A DNA stretch of 64,000 nt from Streptomyces coeruleorubidus (GTDB lineage Bacteria > Actinomycetota > Actinomycetes > Streptomycetales > Streptomycetaceae). The translations under genes and the position numbers were made by a program. The stretch covers positions 8,432,001 through 8,496,000 of the forward strand of contig NZ_CP118527.1 of NCBI RefSeq assembly GCF_028885415.1. The letters run 5' to 3'. Numbering within the stretch: position 1 is the first letter of the stretch; every line of letters starts with the position of its first letter. This document shows, in pieces, positions 25,185-33,874 of the stretch. The notes beneath the pieces are model-generated. The model was not told where the DNA came from and searched no databases. It worked only from the letters and a program-made list of their open reading frames with translations.

Positions 25185-25665
25185 ATACGACTGGGCGTAC
25201 ACATCACCCGCTTCGGCCACCCCGGCGGTCCGGCCGCCCGCGGGTCCGAGCCGGCCGCGGCGGGCGGGGCCGCGGAGGAGGCCGGCGTCAGCCGGCTCTC
25301 CGTCATGGACCACTACTTCCACCTGGAGGCGTACGGGCTCACCGCGGGCGAGCCCATGCTGGAGGGCTACACCACCCTCGGCCATCTCGCGGCCCACACC
25401 TCGACGACCCGGCTCGGCCTGTACGACACCACGCCGGGCATCCTCGCCGACGCTGTTCCGGCGGTCCCCGTCGGCGACCCCTTCCCGGTCACCGTCGTCG
25501 GGCCGATGGCCGGCGAGCGGCATGCGGAGAACGTCGAGCGCTTCGTGAAAGCGGCCGTCGAGGACGGCGGCCGCATCGTCGTCGGCGGTGAGCGCGTGGA
25601 ACTCAACGTCGGTTACTACTACAAGCCCACCGTCATCGCCGGCCTGGACAGCGACGCCCGCAGCG
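25185..25665 (+). pseudogene. Chimeric remnant: LLM flavin oxidoreductase fused to aldehyde dehydrogenase fragment
   Basis: The frame begins with an ATA at 25185 where an LLM-class F420-dependent oxidoreductase would have ATG (RLGVHITRFGHPGGP, SRLSVMDHYFHLEAYG, TTLGHLAAHTSTTRLGL). After about 80 residues it switches in frame to an aldehyde dehydrogenase segment (VPVGDPFPVTVVGPMAGERH, VKAAVEDGGRIVVGGER, GYYYKPTVIAGLDSDA). Homology then stops near 25665. Neither catalytic domain is complete and no start codon is present at the homologous position. It is a deletion fusion of two genes. Confidence 0.75.
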
Positions 25666-25835
25666 CAGACCGTGGTCGGTGCTCAGGTCCGAAGAGGGAA
25701 TGGGCGGTGAGGTCGGCGCGGGACCGAGACGGTGGACTGCGGCGGTGGACCGCCCTCGACGGCCCCGGCTCCTGCTTGAGCGGCGTCACTTTGCAGGAAG
25801 GCGAGCCCGCAGCTATCGTCATGCTCAACAATGCG

Positions 25836-25849
25836 ACTAGGTGCCTAGT
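25836..25849. promoter_or_regulatory. Palindrome upstream of second SGNH gene
   Basis: ACTAGGtgCCTAGT is a palindrome with 6-base arms, lying about 57-70 bases before the SGNH start. It resembles short MarR/PadR-type operators. The PadR gene nearby is one candidate regulator. Confidence 0.4.
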
Positions 25850-25905
25850 TGTTTATGGCAGTGTGCCACTTCCATCAGCAGCGTTGACGAGAGGCGGTCG
25901 GCCCC

Positions 25906-26712
25906 GTGTCGAGCAGTGGGTATCTGCGCTATGTCGCCCTGGGTGACAGTCATACCGAGGGGGTCGGGGACGGCGACGACGTCCGTGGTCTTCGGGGCTG
26001 GGCGGACCGGCTCGCCGAGCAGGTCGCCCGCCACAGCCCCGGCCTGCTCTACGCCAACCTCGCGGTGCGCGGCCGTAAGGCCGGTCAGGTGCGCGCCGAG
26101 CAGCTCGCTCCGGCTCTCGCGATGCGGCCCGACCTCGCCACCGTGGTGGCTGGGGTCAACGACGTGTTGCGCCCGAGCTGCGACCTCGATGAGGTGGCCG
26201 GCCATGTTGAGGCGATGTTCGCCGCCCTCACCGCCCAGGGCGCCACCGTCGCGACCCTCATGTTTCCCGACGTCGGGCGCATCACGCCGTTGTCCCGCCC
26301 CATCGGTCACCGTGTTCTCGCACTCAACGCGCGCATCCGGGAGGCCGCCGACCGCCACGGCGTGGTGGTGGCGGAGACGGCCGCGCACGCGGCGGCGACC
26401 GATCCGCGGTTGTGGAGTGCTGACCGGCTGCACGCCGGCCCGCTGGGACACGCGCGCATCGCGGCTGCCGTGGCCCAGGCGCTCGGTCTGCCGGGCAGCG
26501 ACGACAAGTGGACCCTTCCCCTTCCGGCCGCGGGGACGGACATCTCTGTCTGGAGGACCGTGGGTGCCGAACTGCGCTGGGCCGGCACCTTCCTCGGCCC
26601 TTGGGTCGGCCGCCGCCTGCGTGGCCGCTCCTCCGGCGACGGCCGCCAGGCCAAGCGGCCGGCGCTGCTTCCGGTGGCCGCGTCCGCCGGGGACACCTCC
26701 CCAGCAGTGTGA
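25906..26712 (+). CDS. SGNH/GDSL-family hydrolase (paralogue)
   Basis: A 268-residue SGNH hydrolase with nucleophile block VALGDSHTEGVGD (Ser15), block III GVND, and catalytic block ADRLHAGPLGH. No signal peptide. GTG 25906 is the start. It resembles the protein at 3610-4428 along its length, including the ending WVGRRLRGRSSGDG, so the pair are paralogues. It lies inside the tRNA-Pro island but looks intact. Confidence 0.85.
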   Translation: MSSSGYLRYVALGDSHTEGVGDGDDVRGLRGWADRLAEQVARHSPGLLYANLAVRGRKAGQVRAEQLAPALAMRPDLATVVAGVNDVLRPSCDLDEVAGHVEAMFAALTAQGATVATLMFPDVGRITPLSRPIGHRVLALNARIREAADRHGVVVAETAAHAAATDPRLWSADRLHAGPLGHARIAAAVAQALGLPGSDDKWTLPLPAAGTDISVWRTVGAELRWAGTFLGPWVGRRLRGRSSGDGRQAKRPALLPVAASAGDTSPAV

Positions 26713-27060
26713 TGCTCTGGCTTGCGACGACGCCGGCGGCTCCTCGTGCTGAACTGCTCTTCACCGGCCGGGAGCTGGAAATGAGTGACATCCGTCCCTT
26801 CGCGTCCTGCGCGCGAAGCGTCTACGGATCGTCAACGACGTGGTCCCAGGCGTCGTGGCACTGCTGTTCACCGTGTTCTACGTCGGTGCCGACATCGCCC
26901 CCGCCAGTCACCTCCACGGGACTGCATCGCAATCCCGCCGACAAGGAACCGCAGCCGGTCCTCGCTCGGACATCTGCCGAAGACCCCTGAGAGGCCGGGT
27001 TGCTCACGACCGTCCAGATACTCACTTTGTTGACTGACTGTGTGGGTGGGACCGCCGCAG
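26713..27060. other. Intergenic region with a hydrophobic fragment
   Basis: No complete gene is recognisable. A plus-strand frame near 26822-26905 encodes RLRIVNDVVPGVVALLFTVF, which looks like one membrane segment of a lost gene. It has no ribosome site, and the sequence after it is not protein-like. Probably a gene remnant. Confidence 0.35.
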
Positions 27061-27636
27061 TCAGCCGTCGGCCCGGAGCGCGGCCGTGCGCTGTTCGAGC
27101 CTGCGCAGCGCCATGTCCCCCCACTGGAGGTTCTCCCGCTCGAACGACATTCCGCGCAGCAGGGTGAGATACGGGCCGATGCGCTCGGCCTCGGCGAAGT
27201 ACGCCTCCTCCGAGCGCCCGTCGAGCAGACGCTGCCGGAGTCTCTCGTAGCGGGCCAGCTTGGCGGTGGCCCACTCCATGCGCTCGGCGATGGCAGTTCG
27301 GACCGCTTCCATGTCGCCCGCGTCCAGGCACTGCACCTTGACAAGCAACTCGTCCCGGATCACCGCCGGTTTACCCAAGGGCTCGGCGGTGTAGGCGTGG
27401 ACGGCCTTCCGTCCGGCCTCCGTCAAGGAGAACAGTCGCTTGTTAGGGCGGCGCTCCTGCTCGACGACGCGGGCCGTGACGAGTCCTTCGGCCTCCATGC
27501 GATCCAGCTCCCGGTAGAGCTGCTGAGGCGTCGACATCCAGAAGTTGGCGACCGTCGCGTCGAACGCTTTCGCGAGGTCGTACCCGGACGCCTCGCCCTC
27601 CAACAGCGCGGCCATCACCGCGTTCCGCAAAGCCAT
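27061..27636 (-). CDS. PadR-family regulator
   Basis: A 191-residue PadR regulator. The winged HTH is at residues 1-85 (NAVMAALLEGEASGYDLAKAF, PQQLYRELDRMEAEGLV, RRPNKRLFSLTEAGRKAV). A C-terminal helical dimerisation domain follows (about 95-180). It is probably autoregulated through the palindrome 24-45 bases before its start. PadR proteins often sense phenolics or drugs, but the ligand here is unknown. Confidence 0.9.
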   Translation of the reverse strand: MALRNAVMAALLEGEASGYDLAKAFDATVANFWMSTPQQLYRELDRMEAEGLVTARVVEQERRPNKRLFSLTEAGRKAVHAYTAEPLGKPAVIRDELLVKVQCLDAGDMEAVRTAIAERMEWATAKLARYERLRQRLLDGRSEEAYFAEAERIGPYLTLLRGMSFERENLQWGDMALRRLEQRTAALRADG

Positions 27637-27659
27637 GGATGCACGCTAGCACCGCTGTG

Positions 27660-27681
27660 ATTAGTCAACAAGGTGACTAAT
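27660..27681. promoter_or_regulatory. PadR autoregulatory palindrome
   Basis: ATTAGTCA (27660-27667) and TGACTAAT (27674-27681) are perfect 8-base inverted arms around ACAAGG, directly before the PadR gene. Confidence 0.6.
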
Positions 27682-27769
27682 AGTCGCCCTTTCCCTATAG
27701 ATACGCCATGCCGGGCCCTCTAATCTCCACCGCATATATTCGGATTGTTGCATATCCGAGGGTAGGCTC

Positions 27770-28055
27770 ATGCATCCCTTCCGCAAGGCCGTCGAGAGCG
27801 ACGACCTGGAGGCCGTGGCCGCTCTGCTGGCCGATGACGTCCTTGACCAGCCCCGTCACCTTCAAGCCGTACCCGGCCAAGGCCATCACCGCCGCGATCC
27901 TGCGCTGCGTGTCCGGGTCTTCGAGGACTTCACCCACATCCGTGAGATCGCCAACCTCGACGGCCGCGATCACGCCTTCGTCTTCACCGCCACCGTCGTC
28001 GGCAAGCAGCTCCAGGGATGCGACTTCTGCACTTCGACGATGACGGGAAGAGCGA
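27770..28055 (+). pseudogene. Frameshifted NTF2-like protein remnant
   Basis: The sequence begins MHPFRKAVESDDLEAVAALL and continues only if the frame is changed three times. TSPVTFKPYP is in a second frame near 27845. FEDFTHIREIANLDGRDHAF returns to the first frame near 27915. LHFDDDGKSDDF is in a third frame after 28018. Together these make a normal N-terminal two-thirds of a nuclear transport factor 2-like protein. The C-terminus is replaced by unrelated sequence. Confidence 0.75.
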
Positions 28056-28257
28056 CGATTTCAAACGAGGCCGCTTCGAGTTCGAGACGGCGCTGCACCA
28101 GCTGTCCGGAGTCGGCCTGGATGGCCAGCCGTACACGCTGCGCGGGCTGTTCGAGAAGCTGGGCTGCCCGCCGACTGGGCCGCCGTGGACGCCCTGGAGG
28201 GCGCCTTCCCCAGCAACCGCGCCCGCGTCGAGCGCTTCTTCACACTCGCCGAGGACG
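28056..28257 (+). pseudogene. Unidentified gene fragment
   Basis: Joined directly to the NTF2-like remnant is protein-like sequence [30 protein letters not shown] and, after one frameshift near 28168, [20 protein letters not shown] and [13 protein letters not shown]. It has no start or natural end. I do not recognise the family. Confidence 0.4.
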
Positions 28258-28640
28258 TGACGGAGCCGTCACGGCACACGACCTCGACGCCCGGATGCTC
28301 GCGCAGCCAAGCTTCCAGCGTGTCGGCGGTGCGGTCGGGCAGCACGTCGATCCGCTCATATGTCTCGGCGTCGATCACCACGGTGGCGCAGCGGTGCCGC
28401 CGGCGCAGAGCGAAGTCGTCGACGCCGATCACGCGGGGCGTCCGCCCGGTGGGCAACGGGATGCGCAGCAGGGCGCGCAAGGCCGTGTGCGAGACAGGAC
28501 CGCCGCGAGTATCGCCGGCAAACGAGCTCCCGCCCGGCCCGCCAACTCCTTGACCATAGCCTTGACTTGCCTGGTCAGACGGGCCGTGCGTCGCTGGTGA
28601 CGCTCAAACACTCCGGGCATCTGCTCGCGGAAGGTCATCC
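28258..28640 (-). mobile_element. ISL3-family transposase fragment
   Basis: The minus strand encodes [40 protein letters not shown] and, after a one-base deletion near 28487, [48 protein letters not shown] and EVVCRDGS. This is the central part of an ISL3-type transposase including the catalytic-domain start (GVDDFA). Both ends of the gene and both terminal inverted repeats are absent. Confidence 0.85.
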
Positions 28641-28790
28641 GGGCGGTGGAGGCGTCTCCGCCGCGGTACCAGTGGTCGCCCCGGAGGCTGGCCTGGTCGC
28701 CTTGACGGAGGCGGCCGTGCCCTCGAAAGCGGTCGTGTCTCCTAGTCGTGGCGTCGACACGTTTCAGGCAAATACCCTTGGTCCCTACCC

Positions 28791-28832
28791 CTGGGGGTCT
28801 AGGGGTCTAGGGGTCGCAGGTAATCCTGTCGT
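28791..28832 (+). repeat. Degenerate tRNA-Pro 3' half, probable old attachment site
   Basis: CTGGGGGTC, then AGGGGTCGCAGGT and AATCCTGTCGT, occur in the order and orientation of the tRNA-Pro anticodon arm to acceptor arm. The differences are an eight-base duplication (GGGTCTAG) and a three-base deletion in the T loop. The match covers more than 30 tRNA positions, so chance is very unlikely. It ends 8 bases before the GH43 stop codon. This is the expected distal att copy of an element integrated at the tRNA 3' end. Confidence 0.75.
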
Positions 28833-28839
28833 TTCCGGG

Positions 28840-29841
28840 TCAGCCGCCACCGTCCAGGTCACTGCGCCGGCGCAGCACCTCCAGTTCGTGAGCGCGCAGC
28901 TCCATCTCGTACAGCTTCCCGTGGGCGTTCTCGAAGGGCCGGTGGAGGATCATCATCAGGCGGCCGTCGAAGGTGTGGAACAGCATGCCGTGGCCGCTGT
29001 CGTCGCGGACCAGCGGCCGGTGCTGCTGCCACCGGCCCCGGATGTCCCCGGATCTCGATACGGCGTACGTCTGCACGTAGCCGCCGCTGACGGTGCCGTC
29101 CTGGCCGGCCGTGTGCTTCTCGTAGGTCGACCACAGCATGAGCAGGGACCCGTCAGGGGTGCGGTACAGCTGGGGGCCGTCGGTGATGTAGGGCGGCAGC
29201 TGGTGCGGCACTCCCGCGGGGATCTGCTCGGCGGTCCAGGGTGCGTCGGAGGCCTTGAAGAGGTAGACGGGGTCGCCGACCGCCCGGGACAGGTCGGGGG
29301 CCAGCCGGATCGCCTCCATCGTTCCGTCGACCGTCTGGAGCCACTCGTGCGCGTACACCATCCAGGGCTGCCCGTGCGGGTCGACGTACAGCGTGCCGTC
29401 GAGGGTCATGAGGTGCTCGGGCGGGACGGGGCGCGCCGGGTCCAGCACGGTGAACGGGCCGAGCAGCGAGTCGGAGACGGCCGTGACCGTGCCGCGCATA
29501 TGGGTCGGGGTCCGGAACGGGACACCCCACTGGTTGGGTGGTGGGACCGAGAGCGGCCGGTCCTCGTTGTGCAGCGTGGTGAAGAGGTAGTACCTGCCGT
29601 TCCAGGCGTGCACCTCCGGCGCCCACGCGCCGTCCGTCGCCCAGATGCCCTCCTGCTCTGCGGTCAGGAACACTACGACGGGGCGCGTCCAGTCGCGCAG
29701 GTCGTGGCTGCGGTAGACCATCGTGCCGGTGCCGTCCACGCCCGATACGGAGGGGTCGTTCGACGTGTAGAGGTGGTAGGTACGGGTCTCGCCGTCGGCG
29801 ACGACGAACGGATCGTGCAGCGGCATGTCGGGAAGCCGCAT
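28840..29841 (-). CDS. Glycoside hydrolase, GH43-like five-bladed propeller
   Basis: A 333-residue cytoplasmic protein with the GH43/GH32 propeller pattern. It has MPLHDPFVVADGETRTYHLY (catalytic-base Asp in HDPF), WAPEVHAWNGRYYLF, YAHEWLQTVDGTMEAIRL (likely general acid region), ITDGPQLYRTPDG and GHGMLFHTFDGRLMMILHRP. Length is typical. Arabinan-, xylan- or galactan-side-chain hydrolysis is expected for the family. The gene ends 8 bases from the degenerate tRNA copy, so its 3' end marks the island boundary. No signal peptide is present, suggesting intracellular oligosaccharides as substrate. Confidence 0.85.
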   Translation of the reverse strand: MRLPDMPLHDPFVVADGETRTYHLYTSNDPSVSGVDGTGTMVYRSHDLRDWTRPVVVFLTAEQEGIWATDGAWAPEVHAWNGRYYLFTTLHNEDRPLSVPPPNQWGVPFRTPTHMRGTVTAVSDSLLGPFTVLDPARPVPPEHLMTLDGTLYVDPHGQPWMVYAHEWLQTVDGTMEAIRLAPDLSRAVGDPVYLFKASDAPWTAEQIPAGVPHQLPPYITDGPQLYRTPDGSLLMLWSTYEKHTAGQDGTVSGGYVQTYAVSRSGDIRGRWQQHRPLVRDDSGHGMLFHTFDGRLMMILHRPFENAHGKLYEMELRAHELEVLRRRSDLDGGG

Positions 29842-29872
29842 CAGCTCACCCCTCGGTGATGGCCCGCACCCG

Positions 29873-30409
29873 TCAGATCACGCAGCCCGCATGGGCCAGC
29901 GCCTGCTTGAGCAGCACGCCGTGGCCGCCCGGCATCTCGCTCTGCACCGCCTCCGAGACGGCCTCCAGCGGGCTGAACCACACCAGGTCCAGCGCGTCCT
30001 GCCGGGGCCGGCAGTCGCCCGTCACCGGCACGATGTAGGCGAGGGACACCGCGTGCTGACGGGGGTCGTGGTACGGCGTGATGCCCTGCGTCGGGAAGTA
30101 CTCCGCGACCGTGAACGGCTGGAGCGACGCCGGGACGCGGGGCAGCGCGACCGGGCCGAGGTCCTTCTCCAGGTGGCGCAGGAGGGCGTCGCGGACGCGT
30201 TCGTGGTGCAGCACGCGGCCGGAGACCAGCGTCCGGCTGACCGTACCGTCGGGTCCGATGCGCAGCAGCAGGCCGACGCTGGTGACTTCGCCGCTGTCGT
30301 CGACGCGTACCGGGACGGCCTCGACGTACAGGATCGGCATGCGGGCACGCGCCATCTCCAGGTCGTCGGGAGACAGCCAGCCGGGCGTGGTTTCGGTCAT
30401 GTCAGACAT
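29873..30409 (-). CDS. NUDIX-like hydrolase (DUF4916 type)
   Basis: A 178-residue protein with a NUDIX-like fold. Recognisable parts are MPILYVEAVPVRVDDSGEVT, VGLLLRIGPDGTVSRTLVSG, HHERVRDALLRHLEKDLG and DALDLVWFSPLEAVSEAVQ. The Nudix box is divergent and lacks the standard REUxEExGU run, as in the DUF4916 subgroup. An internal ATG at 30400 could be the start. It sits 31 bases upstream of the GH43 gene in the same orientation. The substrate is unknown. Confidence 0.75.
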   Translation of the reverse strand: MSDMTETTPGWLSPDDLEMARARMPILYVEAVPVRVDDSGEVTSVGLLLRIGPDGTVSRTLVSGRVLHHERVRDALLRHLEKDLGPVALPRVPASLQPFTVAEYFPTQGITPYHDPRQHAVSLAYIVPVTGDCRPRQDALDLVWFSPLEAVSEAVQSEMPGGHGVLLKQALAHAGCVI

Positions 30410-30484
30410 TGCTTGATCATACTTTCAGCCGTTCGGACTTCCTGGGTAGCCGCTCGGAAGGAACTGTGACCGGCCACACGCCGC

Positions 30485-31624
30485 TCAACCGCCTCCCGGG
30501 GAGTCGTCCGGGAGCCGGTAGACCCGCCGGGCGTTGTCCCGGCCCGCCCACCGGGCGATCCGCAGCGCGTCCGGCAGGGACAGCTCGTCGGCGTCCACCC
30601 GCTCCTGGAGCAGTTCCGCCAGCCCCTGCCGGAAGGCGAGCGCCCCGAGGTGGAAGAACTCCGGCACACCGTAGGCGTCGGAGCTGTACAGCAGTTTGCG
30701 GAACGGTGTGATCTCCAGGGCCTCCGCCAGGACCGCGCCGGCCCGGGCGGGGCCGACGTGGTGGAGGGTGAGGCCGACGTCGAGATACACCTGCTCGAAG
30801 ACCGCCGCGAGGTACGCGGCCTGCCGCTGGTAGGGCCAGCAGTGCAGCAGCAGGACCGGGATCGTCCCTGCGGTCCGGTGCAGCCAGTCCGTGAGGCGGG
30901 CCGGGTCGGCCCGGTGCAGCCGGATGTCGTTGTCGCCGAACCCGGTGTGCAGCTGGAGCGGCAGGCCGAGGTCGACGGCGGTCCACAGCAGGTGCCGTAC
31001 CAGGACCGGGTCGTCCAGGCGGCCGCCGCGGGCCGCCCAGTGCCGGGCGGCGCCGGTGACCTCCGCGTCCGAGGGGCGGCCCGGGTCCAGGTCGAAGCCG
31101 GTGCGGTAGGCCGCCACCGACTTCACGCCCACCACGCCGGGCCGCCGCACGGCGTCCAGCGCCGCCGCGCGGAAGGCGTCGGCGTAGGCGTCCGGCTCGA
31201 CCCCCGCCGCCCGCACCGACTCGGCGACGCTCTCCAGCCGCACCACCTCGTACGCGGATCCGCCCGCGGCCTCGGCGATCTCGCCCGGGGTGGTGAGCCG
31301 GTCGGGGGTGTGACCGGTGTCGACGCAGAAGACGTCCGTGCCCGAGGAGATCAGGAAGCGCCGCTGCACCTCGCGCCAGCCGAGCTCCGAGCGCCGGGCG
31401 AGGTACTGCTCGACGGGGGCGTGGCGCGGCAGGTCCAGCACGGGAGCGCAGTGGCGGCGCACGGCCACGCCCACGGGGCTGTCGAAAGGCGAGACGCCCG
31501 GCCACGCGTCGCCCTCCGTCAGGAGCGGTTCGAAGGACTCCCGGCCGAGATCGGCGGCCACCGTGCCGTGGCAGTGGTGGTCGACCAGGCTCAGCGCGTC
31601 GAGCGCCTCGCGGACCGCGCCCAC
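30485..31624 (-). CDS. FluG-like amidohydrolase (TIM-barrel metal hydrolase)
   Basis: A 379-residue amidohydrolase-superfamily protein. Metal-site motifs are LVDHHCHGT near residue 15, LQLHTGFGDND in the middle, LLHCWPYQRQAAYLA and LLYSSDAYGVPE near the end. This matches the amidohydrolase half of fungal FluG and its bacterial relatives. The GTG start at 31624 is one base after the stop of the upstream glutamine synthetase-like gene, so the two are translationally coupled. A role in gamma-glutamyl compound metabolism is inferred from that pairing. Confidence 0.85.
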   Translation of the reverse strand: MGAVREALDALSLVDHHCHGTVAADLGRESFEPLLTEGDAWPGVSPFDSPVGVAVRRHCAPVLDLPRHAPVEQYLARRSELGWREVQRRFLISSGTDVFCVDTGHTPDRLTTPGEIAEAAGGSAYEVVRLESVAESVRAAGVEPDAYADAFRAAALDAVRRPGVVGVKSVAAYRTGFDLDPGRPSDAEVTGAARHWAARGGRLDDPVLVRHLLWTAVDLGLPLQLHTGFGDNDIRLHRADPARLTDWLHRTAGTIPVLLLHCWPYQRQAAYLAAVFEQVYLDVGLTLHHVGPARAGAVLAEALEITPFRKLLYSSDAYGVPEFFHLGALAFRQGLAELLQERVDADELSLPDALRIARWAGRDNARRVYRLPDDSPGGG

Positions 31625-31625
31625 G

Positions 31626-33029
31626 TCAGTACTTCCACCGGTACGCCGACGCCACCTGGTCGTCGTCGAGACCGGCGACGGACGCCAGCTCGCCCCGCCG
31701 TACGGCGATCACCGCGTCCGCCAGAACCGGGCCGAGGGCGGCCCGCAGCGGCTCGTCCGCGCGGAATTCCTCGACGGCCTGCTCCAGCGAGACCGGCAGC
31801 CGCCGTACGCCCCGGGCCGCCGCCTGAGCCTCGCCCAGCCGTGCCGGGTCCCCGGTGGTCTCCTCGGGCAGGGCGGCGGACGAGGTCAGGCCGTCCAGCC
31901 CGGCGGCGATCAGGGAGCCGATCGCGAGGTAGGGGTTGGCGGCCAGGTCGACGGGTTTGACCTCGACGTTCGCCGCCTGGTCGCGCAGGCCCGCGGTGCC
32001 GGTGACGACGCGCAGGGCGGTTTCGCGGGTCTCGCGGCCCCAGGCGGTGAACACCCCGGCCCACTGGGAGGGCCTGAGCCGCAGATAGCTGGCGGGGCTC
32101 GGCGCGGTCACGGCCGTGAGAGCCGGCAGGTGGGCGAGGAGGCCGGCCGTGAACGACTCCGCCTCGGCCGTCATGCCGTACCGGCCCTCGCCGCCGGAGT
32201 GCAGATTGACCCCGCCGCGCCAGGCGGAGAGATGGACGTGCCCGCCGTTGCCGACGCCCTGCCCCACGACGGCCGGGGCGAACGAGACGCGCAGCCCGTG
32301 CCGCCTGGCCACCGCGCGGACCGTCTGCCGCACCAGCACGCTGCGGTCGGCCGCCGCCACCGGGTCGACGGCACCCACCGAGATCTCGAACTGCCCGGCC
32401 GCGTACTCGGGATGGACCTGTTCCACGTCGAGGCCCTGGGCCGCGCACGCCGCCAGCAGGTCGGCGGTGCAGTCACCGAGCTCGACCTGCCGCGCGGCCC
32501 CGTACGCCGGACCGGTCGTCGCGGGCACGAACGCGTCGCCCGGCGCGTCCCCGCGGGCCACGGTCCACTCGACCTCCACGGCGGCCTTGAACGTCAGGCC
32601 GTGCCGGTCGGCCGCCTCGGTGACGACGCGGCGCAGGAACGTGCGCGCGCAGCCGGGATGCCGCTCCCCGTCCTGCGTGACCCGGTCCACCGGCGCCCAC
32701 GCCCAGCCGGGCTGCCCGGCCAGTACCACGAGCTGGTCGAGATCCGGGTAGAGACGCAGATCGCCGTCGGGGGAGCCGAGGACGTCGGTGGTGACGATGG
32801 AGTCGTTCGCCAGGAAGGTGTCGAACACCGGGGACATGCCGACGCCCCAGGCCGCGGCGGAGGCGAGGCGGGCCGTCGGGACGGTCTTCACCCTGCCGAT
32901 GCCCGCGGTGTCGACGTAGGACAGCACGACGCCGTGCACACCCCGCCCGGACAGCTCGCCGCTCAGCGCGGTGGCCCGCTCGACATCGCCGGGACGCCCG
33001 CCGGGCACGGGATCGGCCAGGGTCGTCAT
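31626..33029 (-). CDS. Glutamine synthetase-like gamma-glutamyl ligase
   Basis: A 467-residue protein of the glutamine synthetase family. The N-terminal beta-grasp part has VVLSYVDTAGIGRVKTVP. The catalytic part has AAVEVEWTVARGD, EQVHPEYAAGQFEISVGAVD, the ATP-site VGNGGHVHLS and YLRLRPSQWAGVF with NVEVKPVDLAANPYLAIGSL. ATG 33029 follows GAGGAGG. It diverges from housekeeping GlnA (for instance QWAGVF) and resembles GlnA-like and FluG C-terminal enzymes that glutamylate polyamines or amines. It pairs with the downstream amidohydrolase. Confidence 0.87.
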   Translation of the reverse strand: MTTLADPVPGGRPGDVERATALSGELSGRGVHGVVLSYVDTAGIGRVKTVPTARLASAAAWGVGMSPVFDTFLANDSIVTTDVLGSPDGDLRLYPDLDQLVVLAGQPGWAWAPVDRVTQDGERHPGCARTFLRRVVTEAADRHGLTFKAAVEVEWTVARGDAPGDAFVPATTGPAYGAARQVELGDCTADLLAACAAQGLDVEQVHPEYAAGQFEISVGAVDPVAAADRSVLVRQTVRAVARRHGLRVSFAPAVVGQGVGNGGHVHLSAWRGGVNLHSGGEGRYGMTAEAESFTAGLLAHLPALTAVTAPSPASYLRLRPSQWAGVFTAWGRETRETALRVVTGTAGLRDQAANVEVKPVDLAANPYLAIGSLIAAGLDGLTSSAALPEETTGDPARLGEAQAAARGVRRLPVSLEQAVEEFRADEPLRAALGPVLADAVIAVRRGELASVAGLDDDQVASAYRWKY

Positions 33030-33061
33030 GCGTCCTCCTCGACGAAGATGGGCGCCCGGCG

Positions 33062-33874
33062 TCAGGGCTTCACGGCCACCGCGCCGTACTGCGGTACCAG
33101 CACGGCCGAGTCGGCGTCGGCACGCCACTGCCCGCACGACACCATGCCCGGCTCGAGCAGCTCGAGGCCTTCGAAGAACGCGGCGATGTCCGCGCCGCTG
33201 CGGGCGGTGATCGGGGGAGTGGCGTTCTCGTTCCAGAACTTCATGGCCGGGATCTGGCCCGCGCCGCCGAGCTCGTCGTCGAACGTCGGGTGCGTGAGGA
33301 CCAGGAAGCTGCCGGAGGGGACCGCGGCCATCACGCGGCGCGCGATGTCTCGGGCCTTGTCCGTGTCCAGGACGAAGTTGAGGATGCCCAGCATCATGAC
33401 CGCGACGGGGCGGGTGAGGTCGAGGGTGTGCCCGGCCCGTTCGAGGATGGCGTCCGGGTCGTGCACGTCGGCGTCGATGTAGGCGGTGACGCCCTCGTGG
33501 GTGCCGGTCAGCAGGGTGCGGGCGTGCACCAGCACGATCGGGTCGTTGTCGACGTAGACGATCCGTGAGTCGGGTGCGAGCCGCTGGGCGATCTCGTGGG
33601 TGTTGTCCGCCGTCGGCAGCCCCGTGCCGATGTCGAGGAACTGCCGCACTCCGCGCTCGCCGGCCAGGAACGACACGGCCCGGCCCAGGAAGTCCCGGTC
33701 CGCCCGGGCGATGTCCCGGATGATCGGGAACATGCCGGCCACGTGCTCGCCGACCCGCTGGTCGACCTCGTAGTTGTCCTTGCCGCCGATCCAGTAGTTC
33801 CACACGCGCGCGTTGTGCGCCACACCGGTGTTCAGCCTCGCCGAGCCGCTCGTCGGGGTGTGGCTCTCACTCAC
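33062..33874 (-). CDS. SAM-dependent methyltransferase, DUF574 type
   Basis: A 270-residue protein of the actinobacterial S-adenosyl methyltransferase family PF04672 (DUF574). Family signatures are NTGVAHNARVWNYWIGGKDN, FPIIRDIARADRDFLGRAV, VRQFLDIGTGLPTADNTHE (SAM-binding GxGxP), RIVYVDNDPIVLVHART and AVMMLGILNFV. GTG 33874 follows GAGGAAG. The family is abundant in Streptomyces but substrates are largely unknown. It is 32 bases upstream of the glutamine synthetase-like gene and may be cotranscribed. Confidence 0.92.
   Translation of the reverse strand: MSESHTPTSGSARLNTGVAHNARVWNYWIGGKDNYEVDQRVGEHVAGMFPIIRDIARADRDFLGRAVSFLAGERGVRQFLDIGTGLPTADNTHEIAQRLAPDSRIVYVDNDPIVLVHARTLLTGTHEGVTAYIDADVHDPDAILERAGHTLDLTRPVAVMMLGILNFVLDTDKARDIARRVMAAVPSGSFLVLTHPTFDDELGGAGQIPAMKFWNENATPPITARSGADIAAFFEGLELLEPGMVSCGQWRADADSAVLVPQYGAVAVKP

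Larger units (their letters stand above)
22036..28832. mobile_element. Decayed genomic island integrated at tRNA-Pro
   Basis: The region is bounded on the left by the tRNA-Pro 3' end and on the right by a degenerate copy of the tRNA 3' half in direct orientation (28791-28832), the geometry left by integration into a tRNA 3' end. Inside are intact small genes and regulators, several pseudogenes (truncated SDR, LLM/ALDH chimera, frameshifted NTF2-like gene) and an ISL3 transposase fragment. No integrase, replication or transfer gene remains. The island status is inferred from these boundaries and the decay. Confidence 0.6.
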
